Source: Betaproteobacteria bacterium
GTDB taxonomy: Bacteria > Pseudomonadota > Gammaproteobacteria > Burkholderiales > SG8-39
DNA: 8,912 nucleotides
Direction of reading: 5' to 3'
Assembly (NCBI GenBank): GCA_947467405.1
Contig: CANIIN010000081.1
Span: 1-8,912 of the forward strand
Part shown: in pieces, positions 6,245 through 8,912 of the stretch
Position numbering within the stretch: position 1 is the first letter of the stretch
How the letters are laid out: each line of letters starts with the position of its first letter
The notes under the pieces: generated by a model
Databases searched by the model: none
Seen by the model: only the letters and a program-made list of their open reading frames with translations
Told to the model about the DNA's origin: nothing
Position numbers and translations under genes: made by a program

Positions 6245-6819
6245 TTCCAGCCCCAGAAGAGGAAGATGGCGACGATGTGTGCCAGTGCGAGGACGGCGAA
6301 TGCCAGGGTGATGGGGAAGTGCACGGCGCGCCAGCGCTTGACGGCATCGAAGGTCAGGCTGTCCCAGTACAGTCGGTCTTCCAGTTCTGCAGGCGTCAGG
6401 CCGCGTTGTTGCATGCGTTGCCGGGCTTGCTCGAGCCGCCGCCGCGCGCGTTCCAGCACATATTTTCCGGAGAGTCCGCTGGCCACGTTCACCAGCATAG
6501 CCCAGACCGCCAGCCAACCGAGTATCGAATTGAAATGGATGCCGGCATGCACCAGGACCAGCAGCGAGCCGCCCCAGGCCATGCGTTCATGCAGGCGCAG
6601 CAGCTTGACGGGCTGGCCCGACTGGATCAGCTTGCGCTTGCGCAGCGAGTATCCGAACGAGCCGATGATCAGCAGCGTGCCGGGAATGCCGAGATAGCGC
6701 CCGATCCACACCTTGTCGAGGATGTGCAGGACACCATCGAACAGCAGAGCGACGATGGCCAGCGTCGCCAGCGACAGCAAAAAGGGGAGTACTTCGCGTT
6801 GCAGCAGCCGTGCAGACAT
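6241..6819 (-). CDS. Small membrane protein with di-heme b signature (ferric-reductase/cytochrome b-like)
   Basis: This is a 192-residue protein with about four to five hydrophobic segments (around 11-33, 44-57, 82-97, 98-115 and 168-190). Two segments carry pairs of histidines 14 residues apart: His77/His91 (LHERMAWGG...LVH) and His167/His181 (VHFPITL...LAH). A His-x13-His pair on each of two helices is the hallmark of stacked transmembrane b hemes, as in cytochrome b and NOX/ferric reductase proteins. The charged loop 121-150 looks cytoplasmic or peripheral. The ATG at 6819 is preferred, with GGAGG ten bases upstream; a longer in-frame start at 6876 would overlap the upstream gene by 52 bases. 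The gene starts five bases after the reductase stop and ends in a GTGA overlap with the cytochrome gene. Inferred role: to carry electrons from the reductase across the inner membrane to the octaheme cytochrome. Heme binding is predicted from motifs only. Confidence 0.85.
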   Translation of the reverse strand: MSARLLQREVLPFLLSLATLAIVALLFDGVLHILDKVWIGRYLGIPGTLLIIGSFGYSLRKRKLIQSGQPVKLLRLHERMAWGGSLLVLVHAGIHFNSILGWLAVWAMLVNVASGLSGKYVLERARRRLEQARQRMQQRGLTPAELEDRLYWDSLTFDAVKRWRAVHFPITLAFAVLALAHIVAIFLFWGWK

Positions 6820-6824
6820 GGCGA

Positions 6825-8111
6825 TCAGGCCTCCAGTTCCAGCGCCGATGCCGGCCTGCCGACGCACAGCAGGCAATGGCCCGGCGCCACGTCATGGTCC
6901 GGTTTGTGCAAGTACTCCACGCTGCCGGACAGCAGGCGGATCTCGCAACTGCCGCAACTGCCCGAGCGGCATCCCGAATCGACCTCCACACCATGGCGTT
7001 CGGCAAACTCCAGCAGGCTGGCATCCCGGCCATCCCAATCCAGCGTGCGGCCGGATTTTGCAAACCGGATCCCGAACTGGGTTGCCGTCGCATCGACTGA
7101 AGCGGAGGCCGTGGCGCGCTGGTCGCCGATCGAGGCCGGGCCGAACGCCTCGAAGTGGATGTCCTGTTCCGGCACGCCCCAATCGGCCAGCGCCGGCACC
7201 AGACTTTCCATCATGGCGGTCGGGCCGCAAACGTAGAACTGGTGGCGGCCATGTGGCAGCGTCTTTTTCAGGAGTTCGATGTCCACGTGTCCGGCATGCT
7301 GGTAGTCGCGGCCCTCGATGTCATGGGCGCCGGGCCGGCTGAACGCGACATGCAGATGAAACAGCGGGTGCGCGGCGGCGAGTTGCCGAAGCGTCGCTTG
7401 AAAGGCGAAATCGTCGCTGTTGCGCAGGCCGTAGAAGAGATGCACGGTACGCGCGGGTTGCTCCTTCAGGCACCAGCGCAGCATGCTCATCATCGGCGTG
7501 ATCCCGATGCCACCGGCCACCAGTACGGCGGGCAATGCAGGCGAGGGTGCAATGTGGAAACGCCCTGATGGTGCCTTGACCCTCAGGATGCCGCCTTCAT
7601 GAACATGATCATGAAGGTGGTTGGATGACAGGCCGGCCGGCAGTTCGGGATGTCCCGCCGGCGCGGGCACGCGCTTGACCGTGATTCGGTAGAACCCGGG
7701 GTCGGGACTGTCCGACAGCGAGTAGCAGCGCGTGACAGGGCGTCCGGGCTGAGTCTCGTTCGTGTCGTTCTCCGTGCGCTGCGTCGGCTGGTCGGTGGCC
7801 GCGACGGACAACTGGAAGGTCAGGAACTGCCCCGGCTTGAAGGGCGGCAGCGAGCCGCCGTCAAGCGGAGCCAGGTGAAAGGAGCGTTGCGACTCGCAGG
7901 TGTCCTCGAATTGGGTCTTCAACACCCGGAACTCGCGCCACCCGGCCCATGCGCCAGCGGCATCTGCCACGGCTGCAACGGGTGTGGCAGATGCCTGTGC
8001 GACGCCGGCCTGACTGTTCTGTTGTCGTTTGCGCAGCGCCATGCCGGTGACCGCCAGCACCTGCAGGAGGATGGCGGCGCTGATCAGCGTCAGGAGTTCC
8101 AGTGCTGTCAT
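6825..8111 (-). CDS. Membrane-anchored FAD/NAD(P)H reductase with C-terminal [2Fe-2S] domain
   Basis: This is a 428-residue protein if the ATG at 8111 is used. Residues 4-25 form a single membrane segment followed by RKR, placing the bulk in the cytoplasm; an alanine-rich linker (38-56) follows. The FAD-binding barrel (58-180) has RCYSLSDSP (128-136), the RxYS flavin motif. The NAD(P)-binding domain has VAGGIGITPMMSML (198-211) and FYVCGPTAMM (292-301). The C-terminal plant-type ferredoxin domain (345-428) has Cys381-x4-Cys386-x2-Cys389 and Cys416. This domain order matches Hcr- and vanillate-demethylase-type reductases. A polar insertion of about 20 residues (105-125) before RxYS is unusual. 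No strong ribosome binding site marks the start. ATGs at 8159 and 8171 are also in frame, but they would put charged residues ahead of the membrane segment. As first gene of the three-gene unit it probably oxidises NAD(P)H and feeds electrons to the b-type membrane protein. Confidence 0.92.
   Translation of the reverse strand: MTALELLTLISAAILLQVLAVTGMALRKRQQNSQAGVAQASATPVAAVADAAGAWAGWREFRVLKTQFEDTCESQRSFHLAPLDGGSLPPFKPGQFLTFQLSVAATDQPTQRTENDTNETQPGRPVTRCYSLSDSPDPGFYRITVKRVPAPAGHPELPAGLSSNHLHDHVHEGGILRVKAPSGRFHIAPSPALPAVLVAGGIGITPMMSMLRWCLKEQPARTVHLFYGLRNSDDFAFQATLRQLAAAHPLFHLHVAFSRPGAHDIEGRDYQHAGHVDIELLKKTLPHGRHQFYVCGPTAMMESLVPALADWGVPEQDIHFEAFGPASIGDQRATASASVDATATQFGIRFAKSGRTLDWDGRDASLLEFAERHGVEVDSGCRSGSCGSCEIRLLSGSVEYLHKPDHDVAPGHCLLCVGRPASALELEA
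6830..6834 (-). promoter_or_regulatory. Ribosome binding site of the b-type membrane protein gene
   Basis: On the minus strand GGAGG lies ten bases before the ATG at 6819, inside the last codons of the reductase gene. It supports the shorter start. Confidence 0.55.
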
Positions 8112-8189
8112 GGATGCTTGGCGGGCCTCGAGTTTGAACGGGCGGGACGCGCATGCCATGGACGGCGGCATGTCGATGGACTGCGTGCC

Positions 8190-8195
8190 AGCTTA
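8190..8195 (-). promoter_or_regulatory. Candidate -10 element of the redox operon
   Basis: On the minus strand TAAGCT keeps the key TA...T positions of TATAAT. Its first base lies 29.5 bases downstream of the FNR-type box centre, exactly where a -10 falls when the activator sits at -41.5. Transcription would then start near 8183, leaving a leader of about 70 bases before the ATG at 8111. The hexamer itself is a weak match, so the call rests on the spacing. Confidence 0.4.
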
Positions 8196-8215
8196 ATGCC
8201 CGTTGGAGTTCATCT

Positions 8216-8233
8216 CATTGACAATCGTCAATG
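8216..8233 (-). promoter_or_regulatory. FNR/FixK/Dnr-type activator box upstream of the redox operon
   Basis: CATTGAC-AATC-GTCAATG is a perfect 7-bp inverted repeat. Its core TTGAC-N4-GTCAA (8218-8231) matches the FNR/CRP-family pattern TTGAY-N4-RTCAA, differing from the E. coli FNR consensus TTGAT-N4-ATCAA by one symmetric base in each arm. It is centred 113 bases upstream of the reductase ATG and correctly spaced from a candidate -10. Proteins binding such sites respond to oxygen (FNR, FixK) or nitric oxide (Dnr/Nnr). Which one acts here is not decidable from the site. Confidence 0.65.
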
Positions 8234-8487
8234 GATTCGATGTGCCACTTCGATGCGTCGAGGGACGATTGAGACGCAACTGCAGATTGGGGATGCACCG
8301 AGCAGGGGGCGGTTGTCATGAAAATGTGCCCTCCGTGTATTTCCCGCTTCAGGGAATGTCTCCTCGAGGCGCTTGCAGTTTCAGGACTTGATCAATGCCT
8401 CCCTCGGGGCAATTCAGGGGAGTCATCTCGCCCTCGTCGCTGATGCACGAAATCATGGCGAAATTGAAGTCAAGGCAGCGGCCCGCA

Positions 8488-8499
8488 TGCTACGATAAT
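8488..8499 (+). promoter_or_regulatory. Candidate extended -10 promoter for the last gene
   Basis: TGCTACGATAAT contains TGC next to TACGAT (an extended -10 form), or alternatively GATAAT as a 5/6 match to TATAAT, about 50-60 bases before the ATG at 8548. The nearest -35-like hexamer (TTGAAG, 8464-8469) is 21-24 bases away, too far for a standard promoter, so the extended -10 reading is preferred. Confidence 0.4.
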
Positions 8500-8509
8500 T
8501 CAGTGCAAT

Positions 8510-8526
8510 GAATTGTCGGCGAATTG
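8510..8526 (+). repeat. Direct repeat of GAATTG with 11-base period
   Basis: GAATTG occurs at 8510-8515 and 8521-8526, one helical turn apart, between the candidate -10 and the start codon at 8548. Eleven-base direct repeats are the usual format for OmpR/PhoB-type response regulators, but the position downstream of the -10 would imply repression, and the repeat is short enough to be chance. Confidence 0.25.
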
Positions 8527-8547
8527 CAGACTTGAGGCAACGCAGTC

Positions 8548-8912
8548 ATGACAAAAGAACGATCGAAGGGCAGAAAGGCCACTGCAACGGGAAGTTTTGT
8601 ATGGCCCGCCCCGCCGTATCACGAATATGTCGATGAAGACGACGCAGAGGAATTTGGCGACTGCCTGCTGATTCTGCGTAACGGCGCGCGCATGAACGGC
8701 GTGCTGCTCAGTTTCTCCGCCGAAGAGGAAAAACTCAGCTTTCGTGCCGATGAGGCGCGCAGCGCCACCAATATTGCGTTCTCCGACATCCTGCGCATGC
8801 GCATGCTGCAGGCGCAGGCGATCCGCCGCGAGCGCATTCCCGGCGTCATGGACAAGGGGGATGCAACGAACGCCGAGCGTCGTCCGTTTCGCATCGAACT
8901 CTCCAACGGCCA
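8548..8912 (+). CDS. N-terminal part of an unidentified protein (partial; possibly a GspE/PilB-type ATPase N-domain)
   Basis: The ATG at 8548 has GAGG ten bases upstream (8534-8537), and the frame is open for 121 codons to the window edge. The N-terminus is basic and polar (MTKERSKGRKATATGSFVWP), so it is not a signal peptide, and an acidic stretch follows at about 28-35. Two strand-turn elements of the form hydrophobic-NG repeat: CLLILRNGARMNGVLLSF (39-56) and PFRIELSNG at the edge, suggesting a small beta-barrel domain that may be duplicated. I recall similar leaders on some betaproteobacterial GspE/PulE-family ATPases, but no ATPase motif is within the window, so that name is only a hypothesis. 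It is divergent from the redox operon. Confidence 0.7.
   Translation, partial: MTKERSKGRKATATGSFVWPAPPYHEYVDEDDAEEFGDCLLILRNGARMNGVLLSFSAEEEKLSFRADEARSATNIAFSDILRMRMLQAQAIRRERIPGVMDKGDATNAERRPFRIELSNG

Larger units (their letters stand above)
8112..8547. other. Intergenic region between the divergent redox operon and the last gene
   Basis: This 436-base spacer has no convincing gene; the short open frames in it lack ribosome binding sites and protein-like composition. It holds the FNR-type box and candidate -10 for the minus-strand operon (8190-8233) and the promoter-like AT-rich stretch for the + strand gene (8488-8526). Two 8-bp palindromes also lie here: CCTCGAGG at 8362-8369 and TTGATCAA at 8388-8395. 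The middle (about 8240-8460) shows nothing I can interpret. Confidence 0.7.

Noticed and set aside
6245..6517. Extension of the cytochrome frame upstream to 6517
   Set aside because: The extra 91 residues are Arg/Ala/Thr-rich, overlap the b-type membrane protein gene in another frame, and would bury the membrane anchor; the GTG at 6244 makes a standard GTGA coupled start.
8203..8391. Short + strand open frame (62 codons) in the large intergenic region
   Set aside because: It begins at a TTG without a ribosome binding site, overlaps the FNR-type box and has no protein-like pattern.
8388..8395. TTGATCAA palindrome as a second FNR site
   Set aside because: It has the two half-site sequences but no four-base spacer, so it does not fit FNR-family dimer binding; probably chance.

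Overview
The window is GC-rich (roughly 60-65% by eye) with dense, short-spaced genes, G/C at most third codon positions and strong GGAGG-type ribosome binding sites. Together with the gene families present (CaiB/BaiF CoA-transferase, GSCFA protein, multiheme cytochrome with an FNR-type box), this suggests a respiratory proteobacterium, probably a betaproteobacterium of the Rhodocyclales/Nitrosomonadales kind. That placement is inference. I see no mobile element, RNA gene or CRISPR array, so this looks like chromosomal backbone.

Layout. 1-72 is the tail of an unrecognised + strand gene, closed by an intrinsic terminator (105-134). 252-1539 is a two-gene + strand unit for two tryptophan-rich proteins that may be tandem dimeric alpha/beta-barrel (NIPSNAP/DABB-like) proteins. 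It ends in two back-to-back hairpins (1560-1629) that it shares with the converging CoA-transferase gene (2924-1695, minus). A divergent spacer (2925-3155) with two adjacent palindromes separates that gene from a + strand GSCFA-domain protein (3156-4223). The GSCFA gene converges with a minus-strand esterase-family alpha/beta hydrolase (5352-4249).

The most interesting part is the tight minus-strand operon 8111-5486. It encodes a membrane-anchored FAD/NAD(P)H reductase with a C-terminal plant-type [2Fe-2S] domain, then a small multi-pass membrane protein with two helices each carrying His-x13-His (the di-heme b signature), then a membrane-anchored periplasmic cytochrome with eight CXXCH motifs. 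Read together they form a plausible electron path: cytoplasmic NAD(P)H to FAD to [2Fe-2S] to two b hemes across the inner membrane to an octaheme c cytochrome. Upstream lies a perfect TTGAC-N4-GTCAA box at the distance expected of a class II FNR/FixK/Dnr-activated promoter, suggesting control by low oxygen or nitric oxide.

The window ends with the N-terminal part of a + strand gene (8548 onward) preceded by an AT-rich promoter-like stretch. Its function is uncertain; a type II secretion/type IV pilus ATPase-like protein is one possibility.
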